Below are positions 22,321 through 34,955 of a stretch of 64,000 nt of DNA, piece after piece (position 1 is the first letter of the stretch; each line of letters opens with the position of its first letter). The stretch covers positions 2,046,001-2,110,000 of the forward strand of contig JAUTXW010001351.1 of assembly GCA_030620095.1 (NCBI GenBank), given 5' to 3'. This stretch comes from Kuschelorhynchus macadamiae (taxonomy: Eukaryota; Arthropoda; Insecta; Coleoptera; Curculionidae). The translations under genes were made by a program, and so were the position numbers. The notes under the pieces are model-generated. The model searched no databases. It had not been told where the DNA came from and saw nothing but the letters and a program-made list of their open reading frames with translations.

Positions 22321-22902
22321 CAAACCATGAACTTAAAGGTAAGATTGCTTAATAAGTAAAGCCTCCTGAGGAAACTATTCAAGGAACTTATAGGATAATC
22401 TAAATGAAAGTGCTGTGGGAACAAGGATACTAAATTAAATATTTTCTCGGCTAGAACTGGGAGAAGCGTAAAGTAACTACATTTTTTTCTCCTAAGTTAA
22501 TAATAATTAAGATATTGACAGTTGTTGCCTATGATATGGCCTAAAAGTTAGAGTAAAGTTTTTTTGTCTAAAACTCTAGACATGTTAGTTTATATATGTT
22601 ATTGGCGCCCAACACAATGTTCTTATAAAAGTTATAAATTGAACCAAATTGTATAATTTGGATGAAATAATTTGATAAATTAAAATGTATTCCAGGTTGT
22701 TCGGAATTATTCGCGATTACAAATTATTTTCATAATATATAATCTCAATTAAACTTAAATCATAAGGGACAATACCCAAGACAGAAGAAAGCCACATTTC
22801 TCTGAATAGCCATTTTTCTTTTTAAATTTGCACCCCAAGGGCCAAATGTATCGACTACAAATTAAATAGAGACAAAGCGGTCTTCATGCTTTTTAATATT
22901 TA

Positions 22903-23190
22903 CTATGTTTTTGCTTCTCTGCTAAATATGTCGCCATACCTTCGGTTTGTGTAGTTAGAAGTAAATATGAGTATGTCAAGGTATGCCTGCACGTTGCGCT
23001 TCGTTTTAAATCCTTGCCAATTTTCCAGGAATGAGCGACATTTCGTTTGCTCGCTTTCCACCGCTTCTACAAATACCATGAGTTGCAGAATTGATAAAAT
23101 CTCAGCCGAAACCAGTGCTCCAGTGCGCTTTTCTCGAAGCCAAGCCGGTGGAGGCCATAATATAAATTTACAGTTTTGCCGCAAGCGCAA
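22903..23190 (-). CDS. Unrecognised 95-codon open frame in a GC-richer island
   Basis: Both strands are open across 22967-23190, which is noticeably richer in G+C and CpG than the surroundings. The minus frame (MRLRQNCKFILWPPPAWLRE, then FVEAVESEQTKCRSFLENW) and the plus frame (22967-23218, ending RKRKRVAHTQVE) are both plausible, and I recognise neither. I see no splice pattern or promoter. It could be an exon fragment, a TE piece, or non-coding. The composition is the only argument that it differs from background. Confidence 0.2.
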   Translation of the reverse strand: MRLRQNCKFILWPPPAWLREKRTGALVSAEILSILQLMVFVEAVESEQTKCRSFLENWQGFKTKRNVQAYLDILIFTSNYTNRRYGDIFSREAKT

Positions 23191-23499
23191 GCGTGTAGCT
23201 CACACGCAGGTTGAATAAAGCGACGGAAATTCCAAAAGTGGGATTATCTAAAAGATTACCTAGAGTGGTGAATGAAATTGCATTAATACAGATACTGCAT
23301 TTGTTGTCTTAAAGAGCCATGAGAGAATGCATTGTCTTTATCATCTTGACATCTAGACATAAGACATTGTGGATTTGCAAGGCTCAATTTCTCGTCAAAT
23401 TATTTCTGATTTTTTCATTACGTAATGTATTAAAATTACTTAACGAGGGACAATAATTAAGAACTTCTGTATACATTTTGTGAGGTGAAGATGATAGGG

Positions 23500-23690
23500 G
23501 AAGGACCTGTTGCACTAAACCGATTCTTTGAGTAAGAGCGGAATTGTGGCTTATCTAAAGCCACGGCTCTAGGACCTCTGCTTTTTACAATGTACATTGA
23601 TGATATTCTTAGGTAAAGCGGACATGGGGAAATGGTTGGTGTTGCGAATAACACGGCTATATTTTATAAAGCCTTTTCTTGGGAAATATT
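23500..23690 (+). pseudogene. Reverse transcriptase scrap (non-LTR)
   Basis: One frame gives SKATALGPLLFTMYIDDILR, a stop, then GHGEMVGVANNTAIFYKAF. This is the classic RT stretch 'VPQGSVLGPLLFxIYINDL' followed by 'FADDTAIF', with the catalytic FADD turned into VANN at about 23641. It matches CR1/Jockey-type LINE reverse transcriptases. No neighbouring endonuclease or 3' end is visible, so this is an isolated, catalytically dead fragment. Confidence 0.65.
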
Positions 23691-23699
23691 AAAAGTTAA

Positions 23700-26600
23700 A
23701 ATATAGCAGAAAAACAAAGCAGTATTTTGTTAGTAAACTTCGAATCATTTACTATGAGAAAACTTGCCTTTTAACAGTAACATCATATCAAACTTTACCT
23801 GCATATCAAACACTAAAATATCAATCAATTAACATAAATCCCTAACCATCTTAGATATAATTTTCAAATTTAGTGAATTACACAAAAACTTTGGGGATTA
23901 ATTATTAAAACGTTTAGTCAACTATATGAAACATTTAGGGGATTGATTTATAAATTTAAATAACTGAAACTTGTACTAGAACAAAACACCTAATAGTTTA
24001 TTGTGCATTATTGTAATACATAATAAGTTACAGAAATAACGGTTGGGGTGGAGTAGAAATGTCATATCTAAAAACATTAGACCCACAAAAAGGATTTTAA
24101 AAATCAATTTTAATAAAAAGAAATCCTACTGTGTTGAACTATGTTAAGAAAGTAACTTTTTTCCAATAAGACAAATAGAAAAAACACTTTCTGTACACAG
24201 TTCCAAAGCTTTTGATTATACTTCCTAAGAAAATTAAAGAACAAGCTTACATAAGAAAATATAAAAAAAGGAACAACATTAAGGGTAATAAAACAAGGTT
24301 TAAAGGTATGTGAAGATATTTTTAAACAATAAAAATACAAATCTGATTACAAAATTATTGTAAAGTTTGTAAGTTAATGAATAATTAATTAATGATTATA
24401 CACTGGCGAGTTTATTTTGGTCATATATTGGTGGAGTCTGTGCTTTACTTATTTGGTTATGTATAAAGGATAAGTGTTTTTCTGAATTTTTGGTAATTTG
24501 TTTCTTTGTAAAGTTATTTTAATTTCATTTTGGGTATATATTATATAAGAATGCTATATTAAGAAGCACGTTGTGTTGGCTAGTAGTTTTAATCTCAATG
24601 TGAGCAACATAATTCCATGTAATGTACAAAATACAACTATGTAACTGTGTAATATATCTATCTAAAAACAAAGTAATCCAATTTTTACACCTTTGACTAT
24701 TTCCGACTTCCAAATAGGAAATTGTGAATTCAGACCTTGAAGGCAGAATTAAAAAAAAAAACATTGTGCCGCTTCTACGTTTTCGTATTACATTCCGTAT
24801 GTCAAAAGGATAATATATAAAGGAGTATACTTTCTAGCTAGCCACGGAAAGGTTTTGATTATCGACTTCAACCCGCAATTACAGAACTAAAGCTCTATAC
24901 TCCAAAACATGAAATATATTTTAAATAATAAAATTTAAATAATCATCCTATATATTTCAATAACTTGAACTGTTTTATACATGTTAATAAGACGGAAGAC
25001 AATCAAAAATCTAGATATACATCCACATTTAGAAACTTGTTCCTTCAAAAAGTCCCCTGACGTAACTGATGATTGTTAAGGGTCAAATTAGTCTTGAACT
25101 AGAACTTTAAATTAATTTAATAATTAATAAAAATAATAATAATTAATTATTTCAAAAAAGGGGTTAGTTATTTGAGTTATATAGAAATCAGCACATGTAT
25201 ATTTTAAGACTTGGATAGGTTAACAAGCATTTTCTTCTAAAAATATCATAAATATTCGCTAATGTAAATACTATTGTTTATAATAGTTTGTTCATTGCAT
25301 TAGGTCTAAAGAATTTAAAAGTAAAAGGTCTTTCGTAACAATTCAATCACCCGTCTCGTTGTGGAATCAATCAGCCATATCGATTAATTTGACTTAGCTA
25401 ATTTCAACATTGGCGTTCCATATGTTCTATTCTGTATAAAAATATTTTTAAGACTATAAAATGTTTAATATCACGTAAATATATTAAAAAATATGTTTTT
25501 ATGTTTTTGTCAGCTACTTATAACTTCTTCTTTCAAGTTAGTGATATTATTTCACTCATACATCTAAAAATTGCCATAGTAACCATTACTGTGATTGCTA
25601 CAATTGCAACATCGAGTAAACATTACGGACATACCGAGTGACCCCGAACTAATGGGCTAGCTGATTTTCAAGATGACGTTAATACTTTTTTTCTGAATAC
25701 TTATTTGAAGTTATTATATATTTTTTAGCTTTTGTATTATCTAAAAATGGGCTCATTATACATTTTTATTTATTATAAATTCTGTAAGGATCCCTAGTAG
25801 GCAACCCTTCGGCGATTAAGGAATTGCACAGCATATGGTAGAGAAAATCGTTCTTGTGCAAAATTGGTATATCAGACAAAGATTCCAATAAATATGGCGT
25901 CTTGCATACTGCTTGCGATTGATTAAAAACCATAGTTTCTTATTACATTTCATTATACAGTATTGTCTGTGATGGCCTTGAATTGTCAAAGCTAATTTAT
26001 TTTGCCAATTATACATTTTCTATATGTGTTTTTTGCATGTCGCATGATAAAATCAATATTTCTAATAACTTTGGTAACTTATTGTAACCGTCACAATTGA
26101 CCTACAATATTACTTAAAATTGACTTAAGTCACTAATGTCCATTCATTCGTTTTCTATATTTGTTTCTAAACGTTATTCAAGACTTGCTGTTTCCTTGCA
26201 TAACCTTTTCGTTCGAACACCACTGGAAGCCCTCTTACTCCCTTCGCTTATTATTCTAAGTATGGCGTTTAGTTCCCGGATTGCCAGATTCCAGGCAAGC
26301 AAAATAGAAATCCGTAAAAGAAAAATATGATAGACCTAAATCACGCTTCTGGTAACATCGAGCCAAATAATGTTGCTTGCAATTTAATAATACGATTAAT
26401 CGGCGACACGAGTGGTTGATGTGGCGAATTTATAAAAGTGTCTGGTTGACTATCCATTCAAAGTATAATGGGTAAAGACTAGGAATTTGTACGCTCATCT
26501 CATCTAGTCCCTTTTTAGACGAAAATCTTTCACTAAGAGCCGATTGAGTTTCTGAGCGATCTGAGCCCCTAACAACACATAAAACTCCCCCCTGCCTTTG

Positions 26601-26870
26601 GCACTGAAAAGCGAAGCGTGAACAGTGGAATACACAAATCATTTCCTGAGATGTTTTGTTGGAGTAAAAGTTAGACCTGCTATGTTACAGAATAGATATC
26701 TTCATGAAATGTCTGTTACATTTTCTGACAATTGTTAATCTTTTTCGTGTTTGTTGTTTACATTTCAATAGGCTTTAGTGAGATAATATCTATTTCTGGA
26801 GACCGCAGGAAGACAATTTTGAACCGCAGTGTTCATTTATTTATTTGTAGAACAAAATCAGGGCTTAAGA
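23700..26870. other. Long AT-rich stretch without recognised gene
   Basis: No transposase, RT or host-gene motif was recognised. A GC-richer patch at 26140-26640 carries two opposing open frames (26136-26330 plus, 26430-26642 minus), neither of which I can assign. Short TAATAATTAATTA runs occur near 25115-25150. Confidence 0.4.
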
Positions 26871-26884
26871 TCTGAAAATATTGC

Positions 26885-27245
26885 AATTCTGAAAACACTA
26901 TACAGGGAACTGCAGACTGCAGTTTATGTAACAGCTGGAGTTGTTATTGACCAATCCAGAAAGCGGAAAAGGGATGATTAGAGGTTTAAAAGCATCAATG
27001 AAGGTTGCAAAAATGATATTCAATGAAAAATCAGGTTGGGAATCATCCAAGAAAAATTATTGCGAAACTATTGAATCTTTAGGAAACAAACAAATATAGG
27101 GTGGAAGTTGATAAAAACTGTACTGTATGCTCCATGTTGGAAATGGAGATAGTATCATATCAAATGCATTATTGATAGCTAAAAATATTAACAAATCAAG
27201 TATAGACTACTATGAGGATACTATTCACTTTATAAAAGCGTGGTT
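26885..27245 (+). pseudogene. ITm-type DDE transposase fragment, internally deleted
   Basis: The frame near 27130-27225 reads GDSIISNALLIAKNINKSSI then DYYEDT. This aligns with the segment 'GxxGFIPNALLIFKSxxKSGDYHxxMN' that follows the first catalytic Asp in the family seen at 54.7 kb. Upstream, LQTAVYVTAGVV (about 26909) is reminiscent of the N-terminal 'ERVAFYTGVS' HTH region. The middle, including the first Asp, is missing. The match is short, so the call is moderate. Confidence 0.4.
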
Positions 27246-27314
27246 CTTATTTTTTTAACACACTATTTATTTTATCCTTTTTAGTTCTAGACTAGATCCA
27301 GGAAATCTTGTAAC

Positions 27315-27660
27315 GTCGACTAAAATTTAATAATTTTGCACTTTTAAAAAACCCACAGATACCGATTTTCAGTCGAATCTGTGCAAATAACAAAACTCGA
27401 CCCATGTTAGCGCCCCATTCTGAATTTTGAAATGTCGACTAAAAGTTTATAATTTTCTCACTTTCTTTAATCACTCTCAAATACTCTAGAAGTCGACGTT
27501 TAGTTGAACAAATGACAAAATTCGAGCGCCATGTTAGAGCCGCCATTTTGAATTTTTAAATGTTGATTAAAAATTCATAATTTTCGCTCTTAAATACCTC
27601 AGAGACAGAGATTTTTCAGTCAAACCGGACCACGTATAACTATACTGATCCATCATATTG
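27315..27660. repeat. Tandem repeat, about three units of 119-128 bp
   Basis: gTcGAcTaaAAnTTnaTAATTTT recurs at 27315, 27434 and 27562. Each is followed by a 'cagnnnnCgannTttagTcgaA' block and a GCCnCCATTnTGAATTTT block. The units are clearly related, with imperfect spacing. Confidence 0.75.
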
Positions 27661-27764
27661 CAGCTGCTATCTTCACTTTTTTTATATACAAGGTGTCAGA
27701 TTGTACTGTCAGTCGAACTGAGAGAATAGAGATAATGATGCTTGGAAAAAAATGGGTAAATTGT

Positions 27765-27870
27765 CATTACCCGGAACATCCCTCGTTGTGAATTTTTCTT
27801 TTTATTAGGAATAGTAAAGTGTGATCCAGTTTACGGTCGCATATGATCATTTAGTAACACATACAGAGTG
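27765..27870 (-). repeat. Foldback repeat family, isolated end
   Basis: gggtaaattgtcattacccg then gaacatccctcgttgtgaat, 'aggaatagtaaagtgtgatc' and 'atgatcatttagtaacacat': the family's terminal ~100 bp with no arm attached. Confidence 0.75.
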
Positions 27871-27879
27871 GTCCAACGG

Positions 27880-29400
27880 TGGATTCAAGTCCATTAGCTC
27901 GGTTATTGCGGGAATTAAAAAGGTATATATTTGGACAGATTCCTGATATTTCTATACTCTCCGGTATTTATATCCATTTTCACCACCGCTCAAAGCATTC
28001 TAGATAGATAGATCAATAAATTTTTGCAAATTTTGGAGGAATTTCGGGATAAAAACATCGCCACCTTGTCAAACTGCTTATTATATCAAAGCTATATAGC
28101 TGGCAGAGCCAGGACCACTTGAAAAAGGGATAAATTCAATGGCAAATGTAAAAATAATGCATTTTTAAACGAATCTAGATTTCACCCAGTTTTTCGATTT
28201 CGGAAAAAAAAATGTAAATCTATGTCTCGTAGAAAAAAGTATGGAATTTTTGACATATTTAATCGTTTTTATTCCAGGAGGTGCCGATACGACTTTACGA
28301 AGGGCAAAAGAACGGCAAACAGAATCCGTGCACGCTACAATTCAAAAATTGCTCAAAATTCACCCCTAACCTTGATCGAGCTGATTTTTACATCAGTCTC
28401 TAGAAGAAAGTAACGTTTCTTTGCGTATTTATTTGATTGGTCTAGTATCAACTGTTCGTATGCTACATGATCATGCGTAAAACTAGAGAGAAATATATGA
28501 TATCAAGGTTGCAATTTTGTTTCTAAATGGCTCGCACTGTATAAACCGGAGAGTAATTTTGGCGATGTAGTTTTTTAATCTCTCAGTTCCCATAAACAAG
28601 TTCCGCTACTTGATACACTGCTCGAAAAAAGGAAAGGAATATATCAAAATTGCAAAGGCTGAAACAGTTTTATTTTTAGTTTTTTGCATTTTGACTGCTT
28701 TCTCGGCATTTGAGGTATAGGCATCCGCTATTTTGAATCTGCCTTATATTCCCTATCGAACCCTCTTTTTTAGTCACCGGTTCGACTCCGCAAAATGCCT
28801 TAAAAGTTACCCTATTTTTACATCTTTTATTATACATTATATGCATCAAATGCATTTTTTAAAGAAATATATAAAAAATTTAAAAAATGCTTAAAGTATT
28901 TAAAATATGAATTTGAATAACTGCCTTGCCTTATTCATAAGAACTAAGCTGTTAAATTAAAAATGACTAGGATTTGGATTTGCGTAATATACAGTAATAA
29001 AGCAAAAGATTAATATTATTTCTTGATTTATTTATTATTAACAAAAACTTAAAACTAAAATCCATTTAATTGACTATTTAAATCCATTGTAATAGCACGA
29101 TACATTTTATTCTGTGAAAGCGTCAGGTTGTAGTATTTAATAGTTTTTAAACATTCTTGAAAATGTCAGTGCAATAAAAAATTGCTCTAATACTGAATAC
29201 CTGCAAATCTCATTAAATGCATCACGTAGGTTGACAGAAAGTATAACATGTATCGAATAAAAGAATAAAAATCAGCGCCTTAAAAGATTAGGTTTTTTTT
29301 TATAAATAATCATAAAATTTAAGCAGTATAATTCCTAATATACATCGCTTGGCGTCCTTTAGTAAACGGCATATTATTCTTACGGGAAAATGCATTTTTT
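27880..29400. other. No recognised gene
   Basis: ACTCTCCGGT at 27957 and ACCGGAGAGT at 28545 are inverted to each other, about 590 bp apart, and could mark a small element. The frame at 28222-28413 is Arg/Lys-rich and unassigned. Confidence 0.35.
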
Positions 29401-29744
29401 GGGTTCAAATAAAACGTGTAACAAAAGTAAGAAAACGGCGAAATATCTTAGGTATCGCTTACCTGAATTTAATGAAAATATGTGCACTTAGATATGAAAT
29501 TATGCCGGATCCAATGGCGATTGGATTGCTGCCAAATTTAACGTTTTTCTGTTACAAATGGAAAATTTTAATGGAATGCTTTATATTATATTGTTTTTTT
29601 AAAATCTACGTCAAATTCTCAATACTTTTTATTAAGAGCACTCTTTATGAAAGTCAACAGTTTTTGGGAAAATAAGGCTTTAATATCCATAATTTAATGT
29701 ATTATCTTTTGTTAAAATACCTACACACAAATGGATTTCCTGAT

Positions 29745-30040
29745 ATGTTTTACGTCAGTTTTGTTGATTTACAAAAATTAATCGTTTAACTGCAATCTAA
29801 AGAATTGAACTTTTAATTATACCGGGGTAAGGGGAGAGAATGCGAAATCTGCAAGATTTTTGTAACATTTTTAATGACAAATATCCTAATAGAAATCCAA
29901 TAACTCAATCTTCCGTAAGTAAAATTAACAAAAAATTTCGTAAAACTGGAAAGGTAAAAGATGCTGTATGATCTGGCAGACCGGGAAGCACAATAATTCC
30001 TCATCTTGCTACCAAACCTCTAGCAAGAAAAAACAGCGTC
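29745..30040 (+). pseudogene. Mariner-type transposase, N-terminal half (left copy)
   Basis: Starting at ATG 29745 (MFYVSFVDLQKLIV, stop), frames match the minus copy opposite: the region of REC(E)ICKIF, MTNILIEIQ, then VKLTKNFVKL. It encodes only the N-terminal helix-turn-helix part; no catalytic Asp is present. It has more stops than its partner and ends near 30040. Confidence 0.55.
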
Positions 30041-30134
30041 TCAACTTTAAAAGTAGGTTGTAAAAAACAACGCAAACAATACAATATAAAAAAGAAATAC
30101 CTAGTACAACAAACAACAAATTAATGAAACTAAG

Positions 30135-30830
30135 TAAGGTGTTTAAAATACTGTTCATTTACTTCCGAGATATCTTTCTCCAGTTAATGTATTTTCCATT
30201 AAGAAGGGACCGATTATTTTTGCACTAGTTATACCACACCAAACATTTATCTTTGAGGAAATTGAGTATGATTTTCACATATTGGCAACTTTTCCATTAA
30301 AAAAAAAGGTGCTTTGTCAGAAAAAATACTTTGATTGTCAAAATTTAGATTGGTATTGCAACGTTCCATCATAAATTCACCAAATTCCAAGCATCTGTCT
30401 TGATCATCCTCAGAGAGTTCTTGCCCCAAATTTATTTTGTATGGATGAAAGTTTTCGGTTTTTAGAAGTCGTTCTACGAACATGTGTGATATGTCATTTT
30501 CTCTTTCAAATATTCTGGTAGAAGTGTGCGGATTTTCTTCTAAACTGATTAAAACATTCAAGCCTTATCACCATATGTTGCAATTTTAGGTCTGCTAGAA
30601 CGAACAGCGTCTTTTATCTTTCCAGTTTCACGAAATTATTTGCTAATTTTACTTACGGTAGATTTAGTTACTAGTTTTCTGTTAGGATATTTGTCATTAT
30701 AAACATTACTAATATCTTGCAGGTCTCGCATTCTATTCCCATAACCCAGTACAATTAAAATTTCAATTATTTGGGTTTCAGTTAAACGATCCATTTTTTG
30801 TAGTTCAACAAAACTGATATTGTCAAACAT
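30135..30830 (-). pseudogene. Mariner-type transposase, N-terminal and partial catalytic half (right copy)
   Basis: Reading leftward from 30830: MFDNISFVELQKMDRLTETQ, then LQDISNVYNDKYPNRKLVTK (HTH, DUF4817-type). A stop follows, then FRETGKIKDAVRSSRP in the linker. The frame at 30561-30247 gives VLISLEENPHTSTRIFERE, FHPYKINLGQELSEDDQDRC and IFSDKAPFF, where FSDEATF with the first catalytic Asp is usual. Finally FGVV and, in another frame, GITSAKIIGPFLMENTLTGE near 30170-30240. The part carrying the second and third Asp is missing. Better preserved than its partner but truncated and broken. Confidence 0.7.
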
Positions 30831-31329
30831 ATCAAGTAACCTTTTGCGTGCAGGTATTTTAATTAAAGGTAATATAATAAATTATGGATATGAGACCCTT
30901 CGTTTCGCAAAAACTGTTGCTCTTAATAAAAAGTTTGACAATTTTACGTAGATTATAAAAAAGTAATATAATATAGGGTGTTACATAAAAAAAATCCTTT
31001 TATAACAGAAAAACTGTAAACTTGGCGGCAATGCGGAACTCGCCATTGGTTCCGGCATAATTTCATACGTAAGTATGTATATTTGCAATAAATTCAGGTA
31101 CGCGGTACCTGAGACATTTCGCCGTTTCCTTACTTTTCTTACTGTATAGCTTTCAACACCTCCTTTCCAGAGATATACTATAACTAGTACAACCCTACTA
31201 GTCAAATGTAGCAAAGCGCTTGAGGTGGCTTCAACCTTTACTGCGCAGTAGAGCAGAAGTGTATTAATATATGCATTCAATTTAAATTTCACAGTCGTGT
31301 AGAGCGTCATAATATGGAGTTTATTTCGA

Positions 31330-32030
31330 AGGGAAAGGGCAAGGAGTTGTGTGGTTAAAGTTATGCAGTTTTAACAAATATCAATCACTTGCCCCCAGAG
31401 ACAAATGAAAATAAGCCTGGTGGATGATCTTCAGAAAGTTCAAAAGCTTATTGAACTTGTCGCTGTACGATTCATAGAAGAGTTAAGAAGATGGAAGATA
31501 TAGAAAATGGCGTATCTATGGCTCTTGCCCCACCCGCTGTCAAAAGGATAGATATTAGTTATAGTTCATGAATAGAGAAAAAATACATTTGTTCATATTA
31601 GCCTGTCAACTCCGAAAAATTTGACACCAAATCCGGTGATTACCACAGCGAAATTAATTATGCTTACTACAATTTGTATGAAACTGTTAACAAATCTTTA
31701 TATGCATTTATCAACTGAGTTATTTGTGTATGGTGGGACTCGGAATGAAGAAAGTTACACGTAAAGGCCAATTGGCTGCTAACTTTGTATCTTGTAGTTG
31801 TTAAGACGAGAGTCACAGTTTTCTTGCACAGTCTTTCTGTGCTTTACGACATAACATGTGTTTCATATTATACTTCCTTAGCGTACTCAAATAAATCATT
31901 TGTTTGATATATCACTCGTTATTTTGTTTTTATTTTTTGTTAACTTTAATTATATATTGAATATTAATTTAATTTCAGTGATTTAATATTCTTTCTCGAT
32001 AAAAGGAAAATTAGATTCCGGGAAATGAAC
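31330..32030. other. No recognised gene
   Basis: Slightly less AT-rich at 31330-31560, without a recognisable motif on either strand. Confidence 0.4.
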
Positions 32031-32262
32031 GACTTTTTAAACTTTTATTGAACAGAACTAGACGTTACTTGATGGAAATTCCTCCTAAAAATTGAAGAAA
32101 AACACTTGTTTAAAATTTACAGAAATAAATATATCACATGACAATTGTTTCTCCAACACTGTGGTTTCATCAGATGTTAGATCTTAAGTAAAAGTGTAAC
32201 ACAAGCTGTAGGTACCTGAACCGTTTTTCGGATGTTATACAGGTAAAATGTTCCATTATAAC

Positions 32263-32500
32263 CTAATAAAGATTTAACAATGGGGAACTATTTAGGTCCA
32301 ATTTATCATTAAATAACGTGTCGTTATTTTTATATTTGTTTATTTCAATACTCTCTAGTAATAAAATTTTTTACTTTTTCGTTCTACATGTAAAATTTCA
32401 AAGCTCTCATCAAAAGTATGGTTTTCCTGAATTAAATGTTTAAAGTAATTGAAATTACGTTTATGCTTTCTGCAACTAAATTTATGTTCAATTACACTTT
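32263..32500 (-). pseudogene. Penelope-like element C-terminus (GIY-YIG region tail)
   Basis: Read leftward from about 32500: EHKFSCRKHKRNFNYFKHLI, then QENHTFDESFEILHVERKSK. After a frameshift this is followed by INKYKN and DTLFNDKLDLNSSPLLNLY, with the stop at 32263-32265. The order 'HLxxxNHTFDxxFEILH', 'LLESIEINK' and 'LNDKLDLNSSPLLN' is what I know from the C-terminal ends of insect Penelope-like elements. Downstream, gatgaaaccacagtgttgg (near 32155-32173, minus strand) resembles the 3' UTR motif of such elements. The RT is absent; it is a 5'-truncated remnant with one frame break. Confidence 0.6.
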
Positions 32501-32959
32501 TTTATTTTTTATTTTTTTTTTTAAGTCTTTTCGTTTACTTTTTTAAACTTTTTGTTAGGCCGCCACTTTGTTTTGCTACCAAACATCGAAATTTTACCAT
32601 TAATAAATAAATATTTAAAATAAAATTAATCTAGATAGGTTTCAGATATGTTGCAGAAAGACCTTAAGAAATAGTGTTGATTTTGGAATCCTTAATGCGC
32701 AATAATTTTACAATACTTCCCTATTCCAAAGGAAGGAAAAATATATTTTATTTAATTAATTACATATATTCTGCACACCGTGTACAACATAAGTGTATAT
32801 ACATACATTTTAGATCGTTGCAACGAATTCTTTAATTTTATATCTTTAAGACGTTTTCTCTATGTACACAAGATAGCTTTAAAATCACCATACATTACAT
32901 TTTTGGTAAAAATATTTAGCCAATTGACATTTGCGGAAACATTATGATCGTGGTAGAGT

Positions 32960-34955
32960 AAAAAAAAAATCGGTAAATTTCCTATACCCGGAACTTCCCT
33001 CGTTATAAATCTTTCCTTTTTTAACGAACAGTGAAGTGTGACCCAATTTAGTTTCGCACATAGTCATTTAATAACACATATACATATACTGTCTTTTCAA
33101 ACGTTTATATTGCGCAACATTTTGTTCCACCATGTTCGATTCCTACCAATATCTACTTACGCCACACTTGATTCATGGACATAATTTAAAATAAATTGAA
33201 TAAGTAGATTTTATAACTAATTTAAGACAGCTATTTTTTTGCGTCATGTTAACACTTGATTTTTGTGCCAAATTTGAAGTAATTTGGATAATATAACAGT
33301 TCACCAAACACGTTATTTTAGCTATTCTGACAAACCCACAGACAGAACGACTAAATTGAGGAAACATGTTTTTGAGCACCTAGAAACGCTAAAATTTGAA
33401 GCCATGTCAAACCTTGCAGGGGACTTTTTTCACTCTTAAAAATATTATATTTGGACGCCATTTTGTTGCGCCATCTTGAATGAGTTCCACCATTTTACCA
33501 GTTCAACTCAATATCACACTTAATTCTTGCACACAATTTGAAATCAATCTAATAAGTAGATTTTTCAGGCTGATTTTTGCTTCCCTCGTAAAATGGAAGT
33601 ATTGTAATCGTAGAAAATTCAACCTCAGAGATTTTTTAAAATCTTCACGTTTTACGGTCCCTAGATGCCGAAAAACATGTTTTCTCAATTCCGTCGGTCT
33701 GCTGTTCGCGGCATAGCTAAAAAACTACTTACCCGACTGACTTCAAATTTGTTAAAAAATAAAGGGTTATATGGGGATGACCTTGTATCATTTTGGTAAT
33801 AATCCAATAAGGCGAAAAAAAAAGGAGGCCTACTTAAATGTTGAACAAAATATTACTCAAAAGCGACTTATCCAATTTATTTCAAATTATCTGGAAAAAT
33901 TTTGGTATGAATCTAAGATGGCGGCTTAATAATTTGTTTAAAAATTCAGCCTGAAAAAACTACATAATGGATTGATTTCAAATTGTGTGCAATAATTAAC
34001 TATGATATAGAGATGGACTGGTGAAATTGTGGTACAAGTTCAAGATGGTAGAACAAAATGGCGGCCAAATAAAGTGTTCGTAGTCGTCAAAAAAATCACA
34101 CTCTCAGATTTTACATATCTTCATATTTTAGCGTCCCTAGAAGCGAAACAATATGTTCTATCAATTCCGTCGGCTCCTCTGTCGGTCTGTCTGTCTGTCC
34201 GTCAGTTCGCGGCATAGCCTAAAAACTACTTCATATGGGAATGACCTAGTGGTATTTTGGTAAAAATCCAATATGCCGGAACAAAATGGCGGCCTAGTGA
34301 AACGTTAAAAAATATTATATAAAAAAATAATTATTTAATTTAAGTACTTCAAATTTCCTACAAAAATCAAGCGTTGCACAGAAATGAACGGGTAACATTT
34401 TGGTATAAATTCAAGATAGCAACAAGCAAACAAATGGCAGCCTAATAAAGTACTTAAAAAATCAACCTGAAAAAAATACTTTTTAGATTAATTTCAAATT
34501 TTGTGCAAGCACTAAGTATATAAAAATAAACTGGTAAAGTTGTGGTTCGAATTCAAGATAGCGAAACAAAATGGCGGCCAAATAATTTTTTTAAAAAATC
34601 AAAATAAGAGCTTGTTCAAATAAATTTTCCAGAAAAAGTAAATGTGATATAGGTATAAACCGGTACGGATTCAACATGACGTAACAAAATGTAGAAACAA
34701 CGTAATAAATTTATTTTGAATTGTGCCTAAAAACTCAAGTCTGGTATAGATATAGAAGCCTGTAAAATATTGGTAGGAATTCAATATGATGGAACAAAAT
34801 GGCGCTCAATAAAAATGTTTGAAGACAGTATATATGTGTTAGCAAATGACTGTACTGAACTAAATTGGGTCACACTTCACTATTCCTGATAAAAGGAAAT
34901 ATTTATAACGAGGAAAGTTTCGAGTAAAGGAAATTAGCCGATTTTTTAATACTTT
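32960..34955. mobile_element. Complete-looking copy of the foldback repeat family
   Basis: The left end (aaaaaaaaatcggtaaattt, cctatacccggaacttccct, 'agtgaagtgtgacccaattt', 32965-33055) reappears inverted at 34850-34955 ('actaaattgggtcacacttc', 'gtaaaggaaattagccgatt'). The left arm runs in minus orientation to about 33578. There the palindrome gcttccctcgtaaaatggaa (33579-33598) begins a plus-oriented arm. The right arm holds units with spaced AAAATGGCGGCC (34055, 34283, 34568) and a degenerate one near 34793. No open frame suggests a protein. Ends plus tandem internal units and inverted arms define a foldback-type element of about 2 kb; mobilisation in trans is inference. Confidence 0.7.

Larger units (their letters stand above)
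29405..31150. mobile_element. Two related mariner copies facing tail to tail
   Basis: Sequence from about 29420 (aaagtaagaaaacggcgaaa, 'gaaattatgccggatccaat') reappears inverted up to about 31140. The similarity continues inward through the start of each transposase. Both copies lose homology near 30040-30160, where they meet. This is an inverted duplication of 5' halves rather than one element with two ends. Confidence 0.7.

Noticed and set aside
27315..27660. CRISPR-like array (also at 4740-5170 and 39024-39790)
   Set aside because: Units are long, diverged and contiguous with no constant short repeat or unique spacers, and the window is eukaryotic.
33480..33716. Open frames inside foldback arms (also 33503-33688, 34029-34217, 35419-35649, 6418-6612, 20728-20961)
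   Set aside because: Equivalent positions in other copies are not open in the same frame, so no protein is conserved.
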